The position numbers were made by a program, and so were the translations under genes. A stretch of 64,000 bases of DNA, taken from positions 58,175,093 through 58,239,092 of the forward strand of contig OX344763.1 of the NCBI GenBank assembly GCA_947034895.1. The letters run 5' to 3'. Positions 11,400 through 25,621 of the stretch are shown here, in pieces. Source of the DNA: Rhytidiadelphus loreus (Eukaryota > Streptophyta > Bryopsida > Hypnales > Hylocomiaceae). Positions within the stretch are counted from its first letter, which is position 1. The number at the start of each line of letters is the position of its first letter. The notes under the pieces are model-generated. The model was not told the origin of the DNA. It did not search any database and saw only the letters and a list, made by a program, of their open reading frames with translations.

Positions 11400-12490
11400 G
11401 GTTGTGCAAGTTGCAAGTGCTCCTAAACTCATGAATTAATCAACAAAATATATAACTGGGAGTCACGATGAATGACTTTCTAGTACGTGGAAATGAAATA
11501 TTGGTTCACGAACCTTGCCCTGTATTTTAAAGTCGACAAAATTGTAATCTCATGAAATTCATGTACAGAAATCTGGGAAAGAGGTTGTGCAAGTTGCAAG
11601 TGCTCCTAAACTCATGAATTAATCAACAAAATATATAATTGGTGGTCACGATGAATGACTTTCTAGTACGTGGAAATGAAATATTCGTGCATGAATCTGG
11701 CCCTCTATTTTAAAGTCCACAAAATTGTAATCTCATGGAATTCATTGAAAGAAATTTGGGAAAGAGGTTGTGCAAGTTGCAAGTGCTCCTAAACTCATGA
11801 ATTAATCAACAAAATATATAATTGGGAGTCACGATGAATAACTTTCTAGTACGTGGAAATGAAATATTCGTGCACGAACCTGGCCCTCTATTTTAAAGTC
11901 CACAAAATTGTAATCTCATGGAATTCATTGAAAGAAATCTGGGAAAGAGGTTGTGCAAGTTGCAAGTGCTCCTAAACTCATGAATTAATCAACAAAATAT
12001 ATAACTGGGAGTCACGATGAATGACTTTCTAGTACGTGGAAATGAAATATTGGTTCACGAACCTTGCCCTGTATTTTAAAGTCGACAAAATTGTAATCTC
12101 ATGAAATTCATGTACAGAAATCTGGGAAAGAGGTTGTGCAAGTTGCAAGTGCTCCTAAACTCATGAATTAATCAACAAAATATATAATTGGTGGTCACGA
12201 TGAATGACTTTCTAGTACGTGGAAATGAAATATTCGTGCATGAATCTGGCCCTCTATTTTAAAGTCCACAAAATTGTAATCTCATGGAATTCATTGAAAG
12301 AAATTTGGGAAAGAGGTTGTGCAAGTTGCAAGTGCTCCTAAACTCATGAATTAATCAACAAAATATATAATTGGGAGTCACGATGAATAACTTTCTAGTA
12401 CGTGGAAATGAAATATTCGTGCACGAACCTGGCCCTCTATTTTAAAGTCCACAAAATTGTATTCTCATGGAATTCATTGAAAGAAATCTG
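11400..12490. repeat. Tandem duplication of a 3-monomer unit (549 bp x 2)
   Basis: Two adjacent copies of three monomers: a GGTTCACGAACC monomer, an ATGTACAG/GGTGGTC monomer and an ATTGAAAG/AAATTTGG/GAATAAC monomer. TTGG anchors are at 11,501 and 12,050 and GTCGAC anchors at 11,532 and 12,081, exactly 549 bp apart. The second copy has a private ATTGTATTC near 12,456. Confidence 0.7.
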
Positions 12491-13350
12491 GGAAAGAGCT
12501 TGTGCAAGTTGCAAGTGCTCCTAAACTCATGAATTAATCAACAAAATATATAACTGGGAGTCACGATGAATGACTTTCTAGTACGTGGAAATGAAATATT
12601 CGTGCATGAACCTGGCCCTCTATTTTAAAGTCCACAAAATTGTAATCTCATGAAATTCATTGATAGAAATCTGGGAAAGAGGTTGTGCAAGTTGCAAGTG
12701 CTCCTAAACTCATGAATTAATCAACAAAATATATAATTGGGAGTCACGATGAATGACTTTCTAGTACGTGGAAATGAAATATTCGTGCATGAACCTGGCC
12801 CTCTATTTTAAAGTCCACAAAATTGTAATCTCATGAAATTCATTGATAGAAATCTGGGAAAGAGGTTGTGCAAGTTGCAAGTGCTCCTAAACTCATGAAT
12901 TAATCAACAAAATATATAATTGGGAGTCACGATGAATGACTTTCTAGTACGTGGAAATGAAATATTCGTGCACGAACCTGGCCCTCTATTTTAAAGTCCA
13001 CAAAATTGTAATCTCATGAAATTCATTGAAAGAAATCTGGGAAAGAGGTTGTGCAAGTTGCAAGTGCTCCTAAACTCATGAATTAATCAACAAAATATAT
13101 AATTGGGAGTCACGATGAATAACTTTCTAGTACGTGGAAATGAAATATTCGTGCACGAACCTGGCCCTCTATTTTAAAGTCCACAAAATTGTAATCTCAT
13201 GGAATTCATTGAAAGAAATCTGGGAAAGAGGTTGTGCAAGTTTCAAGTGCTCCTAAACTCATGAATTAATCAACAAAATATATAATTGGGAGTCACGATG
13301 AATGACTTTCTAGTACGTGGAAATGAAATATTCGTGCACGAACCTGGCCC

Positions 13351-13360
13351 TCTTTTTAAA
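13351..13360. other. 1-bp deletion in a monomer (TCTTTTTAAA for TCTATTTTAAA)
   Basis: The A at monomer position 178 is missing, giving a 182-bp unit. It is one of only three length changes in the window, all of this type. Confidence 0.85.
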
Positions 13361-13715
13361 GTCCACAAAATTGTAATCTCATGGAATTCATTGAAAGAAA
13401 TCTGGGAAAGAGGTTGTGCAAGTTGCAAGTGCTCCTAAACTCATGAATTAATCAACAAAATATATAATTGGGAGTCACGATGAATGACTTTCTAGTACGT
13501 GGAAATGAAATATTCGTGCATGAACCTGGCCCTCTATTTTAAAGTCCACAAAATTGTAATCTCATGGAATTCATTGAATGAAATCTGGAAAAGAGGTTGT
13601 GCAAGTTGCAAGTGCTCCTAAACTCATGAATTAATCAACAAAATATATAATTGGGAGTCACGATGAATAACTTTCTAGTACGTGGAAATGAAATATTCGT
13701 GCACGAACCTGGCCC

Positions 13716-13725
13716 TCTTTTTAAA
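13716..13725. other. 1-bp deletion in a monomer, second instance
   Basis: The same missing A at monomer position 178 occurs two monomers after the first instance. It is probably a copy of the same mutation moved locally, because the surrounding haplotype (CACGAACCTGG) is also shared. Confidence 0.85.
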
Positions 13726-14995
13726 GTCCACAAAATTGTAATCTCATGGAATTCATTGAAAGAAATTTGGGAAAGAGCTTGTGCAAGTTGCAAGTGCTCC
13801 TAAACTCATGAATTAATCAACAAAATATATAATTGGGAGTCACGATGAATAACTTTCTAGTACGTGGAAATGAAATATTCGTGCACGAACCTGGCCCTCT
13901 ATTTTAAAGTCCACAAAATTGTAATCTCATGGAATTCATTGAAAGAAATCTGGGAAAGAGCTTGTGCAAGTTGCAAGTGCTCCTAAACTCATGAATTAAT
14001 CAACAAAATATATAACTGGGAGTCACGATGAATGACTTTCTAGTACGTGGAAATGAAATATTCGTGCACGAACCTGGCCCTCTATTTTAAAGTCCACAAA
14101 ATTGTAATCTCATGAAATTCATTGAAAGAAATCTGGGAAAGAGGTTGTGCAAGTTGCAAGTGCTCCTAAACTCATGAATTAATCAACAAAATATATAATT
14201 GGGAGTCACGATGAATAACTTTCTAGTACGTGGAAATGAAATATTCGTGCACGAACCTGGCCCTCTATTTTAAAGTCCACAAAATTGTAATCTCATGGAA
14301 TTCATTGAAAGAAATCTGGGAAAGAGGTTGTGCAAGTTTCAAGTGCTCCTAAACTCATGAATTAATCAACAAAATATATAATTGGGAGTCACGATGAATG
14401 ACTTTCTAGTACGTGGAAATGAAATATTCGTGCACGAACCTGGCCCTCTATTTTAAAGTCCACAAAATTGTAATCTCATGAAATTCATTGATAGAAATCT
14501 GGGAAAGAGGTTGTGCAAGTTGCAAGTGCTCCTAAACTCATGAATTAATCAACAAAATATATAATTGGGAGTCACGATGAATGACTTTCTAGTACGTGGA
14601 AATGAAATATTCGTGCATGAACCTGGCCCTCTATTTTAAAGTCCACAAAATTGTAATCTCATGGAATTCATTGAAAGAAATTTGGGAAAGAGCTTGTGCA
14701 AGTTGCAAGTGCTCCTAAACTCATGAATTAATCAACAAAATATATAATTGGGAGTCACGATGAATGACTTTCTAGTACGTGGAAATGAAATATTCGTGCA
14801 TGAACCTGGCCCTCTATTTTAAAGTCCACAAAATTGTAATCTCATGGAATTCATTGAATGAAATCTGGAAAAGAGGTTGTGCAAGTTGCAAGTGCTCCTA
14901 AACTCATGAATTAATCAACAAAATATATAATTGGGAGTCACGATGAATAACTTTCTAGTACGTGGAAATGAAATATTCGTGCACGAACCTGGCCC

Positions 14996-15005
14996 TCTTT
15001 TTAAA
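14996..15005. other. 1-bp deletion in a monomer, third instance
   Basis: The same missing A, at the place in the second copy of the 7-mer unit that corresponds to 13,718. It was inherited through that duplication. Confidence 0.85.
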
Positions 15006-16460
15006 GTCCACAAAATTGTAATCTCATGGAATTCATTGAAAGAAATTTGGGAAAGAGCTTGTGCAAGTTGCAAGTGCTCCTAAACTCATGAATTAATCAA
15101 CAAAATATATAATTGGGAGTCACGATGAATAACTTTCTAGTACGTGGAAATGAAATATTCGTGCACGAACCTGGCCCTCTATTTTAAAGTCCACAAAATT
15201 GTAATCTCATGGAATTCATTGAAAGAAATCTGGGAAAGAGCTTGTGCAAGTTGCAAGTGCTCCTAAACTCATGAATTAATCAACAAAATATATAACTGGG
15301 AGTCACGATGAATGACTTTCTAGTACGTGGAAATGAAATATTCGTGCACGAACCTGGCCCTCTATTTTAAAGTCCACAAAATTGTAATCTCATGAAATTC
15401 ATTGAAAGAAATCTGGGAAAGAGGTTGTGCAAGTTGCAAGTGCTCCTAAACTCATGAATTAATCAACAAAATATATAATTGGGAGTCACGATGAATAACT
15501 TTCTAGTACGTGGAAATGAAATATTCGTGCACGAACCTGGCCCTCTATTTTAAAGTCCACAAAATTGTAATCTCATGGAATTCATTGAAAGAAATCTGGG
15601 AAAGAGGTTGTGCAAGTTTCAAGTGCTCCTAAACTCATGAATTAATCAACAAAATATATAATTGGGAGTCACGATGAATGACTTTCTAGTACGTGGAAAT
15701 GAAATATTCGTGCACGAACCTGGCCCTCTATTTTAAAGTCCACAAAATTGTAATCTCATGAAATTCATTGATAGAAATCTGGGAAAGAGGTTGTGCAAGT
15801 TGCAAGTGCTCCTAAACTCATGAATTAATCAACAAAATATATAATTGGGAGTCACGATGAATGACTTTCTAGTACGTGGAAATGAAATATTCGTGCATGA
15901 ACCTGGCCCTCTATTTTAAAGTCCACAAAATTGTAATCTCATGGAATTCATTGAAAGAAATTTGGGAAAGAGCTTGTGCAAGTTGCAAGTGCTCCTAAAC
16001 TCATGAATTAATCAACAAAATATATAATTGGGAGTCACGATGAATGACTTTCTAGTACGTGGAAATGAAATATTCGTGCATGAACCTGGCCCTCTATTTT
16101 AAAGTCCACAAAATTGTAATCTCATGAAATTCATTGATAGAAATCTGGGAAAGAGGTTGTGCAAGTTGCAAGTGCTCCTAAACTCATGAATTAATCAAGA
16201 AAATATATAACTGGGAGTCACGATGAATGACTTTCTAGTACGTGGAAATGAAATATTGGTTCACGAACCTTGCCCTGTATTTTAAAGTCCACAAAATTGT
16301 AATCTCATGAAATTCATTGATAGAAATCTGGGAAAGAGGTTGTGCAAGTTGCAAGTGCTCCTAAACTCATGAATTAATCAACAAAATATATAATTGGGAG
16401 TCACGATGAATGACTTTCTAGTACGTGGAAATGAAATATTCGTGCATGAACCTGGCCCTC

Positions 16461-19400
16461 TATTTTAAAGTCCACAAAATTGTAATCTCATGAAATTCAT
16501 GTACAGAAATCTGGGAAAGAGGTTGTGCAAGTTGCAAGTGCTCCTAAACTCATGAATTAATCAACAAAATATATAATTGGTGGTCACGATGAATGACTTT
16601 CTAGTACGTGGAAATGAAATATTCGTGCATGAATCTGGCCCTCTATTTTAAAGTCCACAAAATTGTAATCTCATGGAATTCATGTACAGAAACTTGGGAA
16701 AGAGGTTGTGCAAGTTGCAAGTGCTCCTAAACTCATGAATTAATCAACAAAATATATAACTGGGAGTCACGATGAATGACTTTCTAGTACGTGGAAATGA
16801 AATATTGGTTCACGAACCTTGCCCTGTATTTTAAAGTCGACAAAATTGTAATCTCATGAAATTCATGTACAGAAATCTGGGAAAGAGGTTGTGCAAGTTG
16901 CAAGTGCTCCTAAACTCATGAATTAATCAACAAAATATATAATTGGTGGTCACGATGAATGACTTTCTAGTACGTGGAAATGAAATATTCGTGCATGAAT
17001 CTGGCCCTCTATTTTAAAGTCCACAAAATTGTAATCTCATGGAATTCATTGAAAGAAATTTGGGAAAGAGGTTGTGCAAGTTGCAAGTGCTCCTAAACTC
17101 ATGAATTAATCAACAAAATATATAACTGGGAGTCACGATGAATGACTTTCTAGTACGTGGAAATGAAATAATCGTGCATGAATCTGGCCCTCTATTTTAA
17201 AGTCCACAAAATTGTAATCTCATGAAATTCATTGAAAGAAATCTGGGAAAGAGCTTGTGCAAGTTGCAAGTGCTCCTAAACTCATGAATTAATCAACAAA
17301 ATATACAATTGGGAGTCACGATGAATGACTTTCTAGTACGTGGAAATGAAATATTCGTGCACGAACCTTGCCCTCTATTTTAAAGTCCACAAAATTGTAA
17401 TCTCATGGAATTCATGTACAGAAACTTGGGAAAGAGGTTGTGCAAGTTGCAAGTGCTCCTAAACTCATGAATTAATCAACAAAATATACAATTGGGAGTC
17501 ACGATGAATGACTTTCTAGTACGTGGAAATGAAATATTCGTGCACGAACCTGGCCCTCTATTTTAAAGTCCACAAAATTGTAATCTCATGGAATTCATGT
17601 ACAGAAACTTGGGAAAGAGGTTGTGCAAGTTGCAAGTGCTCCTAAACTCATGAATTAATCAACAAAATATACAATTGGGAGTCACGATGAATGACTTTCT
17701 AGTACGTGGAAATGAAATATTCGTGCACGAACCTTGCCCTGTATTTTAAAGTCGACAAAATTGTAATCTCATGGAATTCATGTACAGAAACTTGGGAAAG
17801 AGGTTGTGCAAGTTGCAAGTGCTCCTAAACTCATGAATTAATCAACAAAATATATAACTGGGAGTCACGATGAATGACTTTCTAGTACGTGGAAATGAAA
17901 TATTCGTGCATGAATCTGGCCCTCTATTTTAAAGTCCACAAAATTGTAATCTCATGGAATTCATATACAGAAATCTGGGAAAGAGGTTGTGCAAGTTGCA
18001 AGTGCTCCTAAACTCATGAATTAATCAACAAAATATACAATTGGGAGTCACGATGAATGACTTTCTAGTACGTGGAAATGAAATATTCGTGCACGAACCT
18101 TGCCCTGTATTTTGAAGTCGACAAAATTGTAATCTCATGGAATTCATGTACAGAAACTTGGGAAAGAGGTTGTGCAAGTTGCAAGTGCTCCTAAACTCAT
18201 GAATTAATCAACAAAATATATAACTGGGAGTCACGATGAATGACTTTCTAGTACGTGGAAATGAAATAATCGTGCATGAATCTGGCCCTCTATTTTAAAG
18301 TCCACAAAATTGTAATCTCATGAAATTCATTGAAAGAAATCTGGGAAAGAGCTTGTGCAAGTTGCAAGTGCTCCTAAATTCATGAATTAATCAACAAAAT
18401 ATACAATTGGGAGTCACGATGAATGACTTTCTAGTACGTGGAAATGAAATATTCGTGCACGAACCTTGCCCTGTATTTTGAAGTCGACAAAATTGTAATC
18501 TCATGGAATTCATGTACAGAAACTTGGGAAAGAGGTTGTGCAAGTTGCAAGTGCTCCTAAACTCATGAATTAATCAACAAAATATACAATTGGGAGTCAC
18601 GATGAATGACTTTCTAGTACGTGGAAATGAAATATTCGTGCACGAACCTGGCCCTCTATTTTAAAGTCCACAAAATTGTAATCTCATGGAATTCATGTAC
18701 AGAAACTTGGGAAAGAGGTTGTGCAAGTTGCAAGTGCTCCTAAACTCATGAATTAATCAACAAAATATACAATTGGGAGTCACGATGAATGACTTTCTAG
18801 TACGTGGAAATGAAATATTCGTGCACGAACCTTGCCCTCTATTTTAAAGTCGACAAAATTGTAATCTCATGGAATTCATGTACAGAAACTTGGGAAAGAG
18901 GTTGTGCAAGTTGCAAGTGCTCCTAAACTCATGAATTAATCAACAAAATATACAAGTGGGAGTCACGATGAATGACTTTCTAGTACGTGGAAATGAAATA
19001 TTCGTGCATGAATCTGGCCCTCTATTTTAAAGTCCACAAAATTGTAATCTCATGGAATTCATATACAGAAATCTGGGAAAGAGGTTGTGCAAGTTGCAAG
19101 TGCTCCTAAACTCATGAATTAATCAACAAAATATACAATTGGGAGTCACGATGAATGACTTTCTAGTACGTGGAAATGAAATATTCGTGCACGAACCTTG
19201 CCCTGTATTTTGAAGTCGACAAAATTGTAATCTCATGGAATTCATGTACAGAAATTTGGGAAAGAGGTTGTGCAAGTTGCAAGTGCTCCTAAACTCATGA
19301 ATTAATCAACAAAATATACAATTGGGAGTCACGATGAATGACTTTCTAGTACGTGGAAATGAAATATTCGTGCACGAACCTGGCCCTCTATTTTAAAGTC

Positions 19401-20680
19401 CATAAAATTGTTATCTCATGGAATTCATTGAAAGAAATCTGGGAAAGAGGTTGTGCAAGTTGCAAGTGCTCCTAAACTCATGAATTAATCAACAAAATAT
19501 ACAAGTGGGAGTCACGATGAATGACTTTCTAGTACGTGGAAATGAAATATTCGTGCATGAACCTGGCCCTCTATTTTAAAGTCCACAAAATTGTAATCTC
19601 ATGGAATTCATATACAGAAATCTGGGAAAGAGGTTGTGCAAGTTGCAAGTGCTCCTAAACTCATGAATTAATCAACAAAATATATAATTGGGAGTCACGA
19701 TGAATAACTTTCTAGTACGTGGAAATGAAATATTCGTGCACGAACCTGGCCCTCTATTTTAAAGTCCACAAAATTGTAATCTCATGGAATTCATGTACAG
19801 AAACTTGGGAAAGAGGTTGTGCAAGTTGCAAGTGCTCCTAAACTCATGAATTAATCAACAAAATATATAACTGGGAGTCACGATGAATGACTTTCTAGTA
19901 CGTGGAAATGAAATATTGGTTCACGAACCTTGCCCTGTATTTTAAAGTCCACAAAATTGTAATCTCATGAAATTCATTGAAAGAAATCTGGGAAAGAGCT
20001 TGTGCAAGTTGCAAGTGCTCCTAAACTCATGAATTAATCAACAAAATATACAATTGGGAGTCACGATGAATGACTTTCTAGTACGTGGAAATGAAATATT
20101 CGTGCACGAACCTTGCCCTCTATTTTAAAGTCCACAAAATTGTAATCTCATGGAATTCATGTACAGAAACTTGGGAAAGAGGTTGTGCAAGTTGCAAGTG
20201 CTCCTAAACTCATGAATTAATCAACAAAATATACAATTGGGAGTCACGATGAATGACTTTCTAGTACGTGGAAATGAAATATTCGTGCACGAACCTGGCC
20301 CTCTATTTTAAAGTCCACAAAATTGTAATCTCATGGAATTCATGTACAGAAACTTGGGAAAGAGGTTGTGCAAGTTGCAAGTGCTCCTAAACTCATGAAT
20401 TAATCAACAAAATATACAATTGGGAGTCACGATGAATGACTTTCTAGTACGTGGAAATGAAATATTCGTGCACGAACCTTGCCCTGTATTTTAAAGTCGA
20501 CAAAATTGTAATCTCATGGAATTCATGTACAGAAACTTGGGAAAGAGGTTGTGCAAGTTGCAAGTGCTCCTAAACTCATGAATTAATCAACAAAATATAC
20601 AATTGGGAGTCACGATGAATAACTTTCTAGTACGTGGAAATGAAATATTCGTGCACGAACCTTGCCCTGTATTTTAAAGT
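16461..20680. repeat. Copy A of a ~4.2-kb segment duplicated at a 27-monomer offset
   Basis: This segment matches 21,402-25,621 at exactly 4,941 bp (27x183). Anchors are TTGGTTCAC (16,805 and 21,746), the rare AAATTCATG at monomer position 82 (18,379 and 23,320) and the linked CATAAAATTGTTAT (19,401 and 24,342). Copies differ at 18,839-18,840 (CTCT versus CTGT), at a clustered tract 19,915-19,940, and at 20,628 (GAATAAC versus GAATGAC). The first 1.57 kb of usable match is also present at 521-2,090. Confidence 0.85.
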
Positions 20681-21401
20681 CGACAAAATTGTAATCTCAT
20701 GGAATTCATGTACAGAAACTTGGGAAAGAGGTTGTGCAAGTTGCAAGTGCTCCTAAACTCATGAATTAATCAACAAAATATACAATTGGGAGTCACGATG
20801 AATGACTTTCTAGTACGTGGAAATGAAATATTCGTGCACGAACCTTGCCCTGTATTTTGAAGTCGACAAAATTGTAATCTCATGGAATTCATGTACAGAA
20901 ACTTGGGAAAGAGGTTGTGCAAGTTGCAAGTGCTCCTAAACTCATGAATTAATCAACAAAATATACAATTGGGAGTCACGATGAATGACTTTCTAGTACG
21001 TGGAAATGAAATATTCGTGCACGAACCTTGCCCTGTATTTTGAAGTCGACAAAATTGTAATCTCATGGAATTCATGTACAGAAACTTGGGAAAGAGGTTG
21101 TGCAAGTTGCAAGTGCTCCTAAACTCATGAATTAATCAACAAAATATATAACTGGGAGTCACGATGAATGACTTTCTAGTACGTGGAAATGAAATATTCG
21201 TGCACGAACCTTGCCCTGTATTTTAAAGTCGACAAAATTGTAATCTCATGGAATTCATGTACAGAAACTTGGGAAAGAGGTTGTGCAAGTTGCAAGTGCT
21301 CCTAAACTCATGAATTAATCAACAAAATATACAATTGGGAGTCACGATGAATGACTTTCTAGTACGTGGAAATGAAATATTCGTGCACGAACCTTGCCCT
21401 G

Positions 21402-24400
21402 TATTTTAAAGTCCACAAAATTGTAATCTCATGAAATTCATGTACAGAAATCTGGGAAAGAGGTTGTGCAAGTTGCAAGTGCTCCTAAACTCATGAATTA
21501 ATCAACAAAATATATAATTGGTGGTCACGATGAATGACTTTCTAGTACGTGGAAATGAAATATTCGTGCATGAATCTGGCCCTCTATTTTAAAGTCCACA
21601 AAATTGTAATCTCATGGAATTCATGTACAGAAACTTGGGAAAGAGGTTGTGCAAGTTGCAAGTGCTCCTAAACTCATGAATTAATCAACAAAATATATAA
21701 CTGGGAGTCACGATGAATGACTTTCTAGTACGTGGAAATGAAATATTGGTTCACGAACCTTGCCCTGTATTTTAAAGTCGACAAAATTGTAATCTCATGA
21801 AATTCATGTACAGAAATCTGGGAAAGAGGTTGTGCAAGTTGCAAGTGCTCCTAAACTCATGAATTAATCAACAAAATATATAATTGGTGGTCACGATGAA
21901 TGACTTTCTAGTACGTGGAAATGAAATATTCGTGCATGAATCTGGCCCTCTATTTTAAAGTCCACAAAATTGTAATCTCATGGAATTCATTGAAAGAAAT
22001 TTGGGAAAGAGGTTGTGCAAGTTGCAAGTGCTCCTAAACTCATGAATTAATCAACAAAATATATAACTGGGAGTCACGATGAATGACTTTCTAGTACGTG
22101 GAAATGAAATAATCGTGCATGAATCTGGCCCTCTATTTTAAAGTCCACAAAATTGTAATCTCATGAAATTCATTGAAAGAAATCTGGGAAAGAGCTTGTG
22201 CAAGTTGCAAGTGCTCCTAAACTCATGAATTAATCAACAAAATATACAATTGGGAGTCACGATGAATGACTTTCTAGTACGTGGAAATGAAATATTCGTG
22301 CACGAACCTTGCCCTCTATTTTAAAGTCCACAAAATTGTAATCTCATGGAATTCATGTACAGAAACTTGGGAAAGAGGTTGTGCAAGTTGCAAGTGCTCC
22401 TAAACTCATGAATTAATCAACAAAATATACAATTGGGAGTCACGATGAATGACTTTCTAGTACGTGGAAATGAAATATTCGTGCACGAACCTGGCCCTCT
22501 ATTTTAAAGTCCACAAAATTGTAATCTCATGGAATTCATGTACAGAAACTTGGGAAAGAGGTTGTGCAAGTTGCAAGTGCTCCTAAACTCATGAATTAAT
22601 CAACAAAATATACAATTGGGAGTCACGATGAATGACTTTCTAGTACGTGGAAATGAAATATTCGTGCACGAACCTTGCCCTGTATTTTAAAGTCGACAAA
22701 ATTGTAATCTCATGGAATTCATGTACAGAAACTTGGGAAAGAGGTTGTGCAAGTTGCAAGTGCTCCTAAACTCATGAATTAATCAACAAAATATATAACT
22801 GGGAGTCACGATGAATGACTTTCTAGTACGTGGAAATGAAATATTCGTGCATGAATCTGGCCCTCTATTTTAAAGTCCACAAAATTGTAATCTCATGGAA
22901 TTCATATACAGAAATCTGGGAAAGAGGTTGTGCAAGTTGCAAGTGCTCCTAAACTCATGAATTAATCAACAAAATATACAATTGGGAGTCACGATGAATG
23001 ACTTTCTAGTACGTGGAAATGAAATATTCGTGCACGAACCTTGCCCTGTATTTTGAAGTCGACAAAATTGTAATCTCATGGAATTCATGTACAGAAACTT
23101 GGGAAAGAGGTTGTGCAAGTTGCAAGTGCTCCTAAACTCATGAATTAATCAACAAAATATATAACTGGGAGTCACGATGAATGACTTTCTAGTACGTGGA
23201 AATGAAATAATCGTGCATGAATCTGGCCCTCTATTTTAAAGTCCACAAAATTGTAATCTCATGAAATTCATTGAAAGAAATCTGGGAAAGAGCTTGTGCA
23301 AGTTGCAAGTGCTCCTAAATTCATGAATTAATCAACAAAATATACAATTGGGAGTCACGATGAATGACTTTCTAGTACGTGGAAATGAAATATTCGTGCA
23401 CGAACCTTGCCCTGTATTTTGAAGTCGACAAAATTGTAATCTCATGGAATTCATGTACAGAAACTTGGGAAAGAGGTTGTGCAAGTTGCAAGTGCTCCTA
23501 AACTCATGAATTAATCAACAAAATATACAATTGGGAGTCACGATGAATGACTTTCTAGTACGTGGAAATGAAATATTCGTGCACGAACCTGGCCCTCTAT
23601 TTTAAAGTCCACAAAATTGTAATCTCATGGAATTCATGTACAGAAACTTGGGAAAGAGGTTGTGCAAGTTGCAAGTGCTCCTAAACTCATGAATTAATCA
23701 ACAAAATATACAATTGGGAGTCACGATGAATGACTTTCTAGTACGTGGAAATGAAATATTCGTGCACGAACCTTGCCCTGTATTTTAAAGTCGACAAAAT
23801 TGTAATCTCATGGAATTCATGTACAGAAACTTGGGAAAGAGGTTGTGCAAGTTGCAAGTGCTCCTAAACTCATGAATTAATCAACAAAATATACAAGTGG
23901 GAGTCACGATGAATGACTTTCTAGTACGTGGAAATGAAATATTCGTGCATGAATCTGGCCCTCTATTTTAAAGTCCACAAAATTGTAATCTCATGGAATT
24001 CATATACAGAAATCTGGGAAAGAGGTTGTGCAAGTTGCAAGTGCTCCTAAACTCATGAATTAATCAACAAAATATACAATTGGGAGTCACGATGAATGAC
24101 TTTCTAGTACGTGGAAATGAAATATTCGTGCACGAACCTTGCCCTGTATTTTGAAGTCGACAAAATTGTAATCTCATGGAATTCATGTACAGAAATTTGG
24201 GAAAGAGGTTGTGCAAGTTGCAAGTGCTCCTAAACTCATGAATTAATCAACAAAATATACAATTGGGAGTCACGATGAATGACTTTCTAGTACGTGGAAA
24301 TGAAATATTCGTGCACGAACCTGGCCCTCTATTTTAAAGTCCATAAAATTGTTATCTCATGGAATTCATTGAAAGAAATCTGGGAAAGAGGTTGTGCAAG

Positions 24401-25621
24401 TTGCAAGTGCTCCTAAACTCATGAATTAATCAACAAAATATACAAGTGGGAGTCACGATGAATGACTTTCTAGTACGTGGAAATGAAATATTCGTGCATG
24501 AACCTGGCCCTCTATTTTAAAGTCCACAAAATTGTAATCTCATGGAATTCATATACAGAAATCTGGGAAAGAGGTTGTGCAAGTTGCAAGTGCTCCTAAA
24601 CTCATGAATTAATCAACAAAATATATAATTGGGAGTCACGATGAATAACTTTCTAGTACGTGGAAATGAAATATTCGTGCACGAACCTGGCCCTCTATTT
24701 TAAAGTCCACAAAATTGTAATCTCATGGAATTCATGTACAGAAACTTGGGAAAGAGGTTGTGCAAGTTGCAAGTGCTCCTAAACTCATGAATTAATCAAC
24801 AAAATATATAACTGGGAGTCACGATGAATGACTTTCTAGTACGTGGAAATGAAATAATCGTGCATGAATCTGGCCCTCTATTTTAAAGTCCACAAAATTG
24901 TAATCTCATGAAATTCATTGAAAGAAATCTGGGAAAGAGCTTGTGCAAGTTGCAAGTGCTCCTAAACTCATGAATTAATCAACAAAATATACAATTGGGA
25001 GTCACGATGAATGACTTTCTAGTACGTGGAAATGAAATATTCGTGCACGAACCTTGCCCTCTATTTTAAAGTCCACAAAATTGTAATCTCATGGAATTCA
25101 TGTACAGAAACTTGGGAAAGAGGTTGTGCAAGTTGCAAGTGCTCCTAAACTCATGAATTAATCAACAAAATATACAATTGGGAGTCACGATGAATGACTT
25201 TCTAGTACGTGGAAATGAAATATTCGTGCACGAACCTGGCCCTCTATTTTAAAGTCCACAAAATTGTAATCTCATGGAATTCATGTACAGAAACTTGGGA
25301 AAGAGGTTGTGCAAGTTGCAAGTGCTCCTAAACTCATGAATTAATCAACAAAATATACAATTGGGAGTCACGATGAATGACTTTCTAGTACGTGGAAATG
25401 AAATATTCGTGCACGAACCTTGCCCTGTATTTTAAAGTCGACAAAATTGTAATCTCATGGAATTCATGTACAGAAACTTGGGAAAGAGGTTGTGCAAGTT
25501 GCAAGTGCTCCTAAACTCATGAATTAATCAACAAAATATACAATTGGGAGTCACGATGAATGACTTTCTAGTACGTGGAAATGAAATATTCGTGCACGAA
25601 CCTTGCCCTGTATTTTAAAGT
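21402..25621. repeat. Copy B of the ~4.2-kb segment (27-monomer offset)
   Basis: Second copy of 16,461-20,680, separated from it by about four monomers (20,681-21,401). At 24,856-24,881 it reads AATAATCGTGCATGAATCTGG with CTCTATTTT, where copy A reads ATATTGGTTCACGAACCTTG with CTGTATTTT, while both sides match. Its distal part (about 23,760-25,600) recurs again at 30,348-32,188, 36 monomers away. The next monomers (25,621-25,900) are of a different type (ATTGATAG) that is also found just left of copy A. Confidence 0.85.

Larger units (their letters stand above)
13415..16117. repeat. Tandem duplication of a 7-monomer unit (1,280 bp x 2), carrying a 1-bp deletion
   Basis: 13,415-14,694 and 14,695-15,974 are adjacent copies, and the match extends to about 16,117. 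Anchors 1,280 bp apart are the rare TTGAATGAAATCTGGAAAAG monomer (13,571 and 14,851), GCAAGTTTCA (14,332 and 15,612) and the 1-bp deletion (13,718 and 14,998). The offset is one base short of 7x183 because the unit itself contains the deletion. This is among the clearest tandem duplications in the window. Confidence 0.85.
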
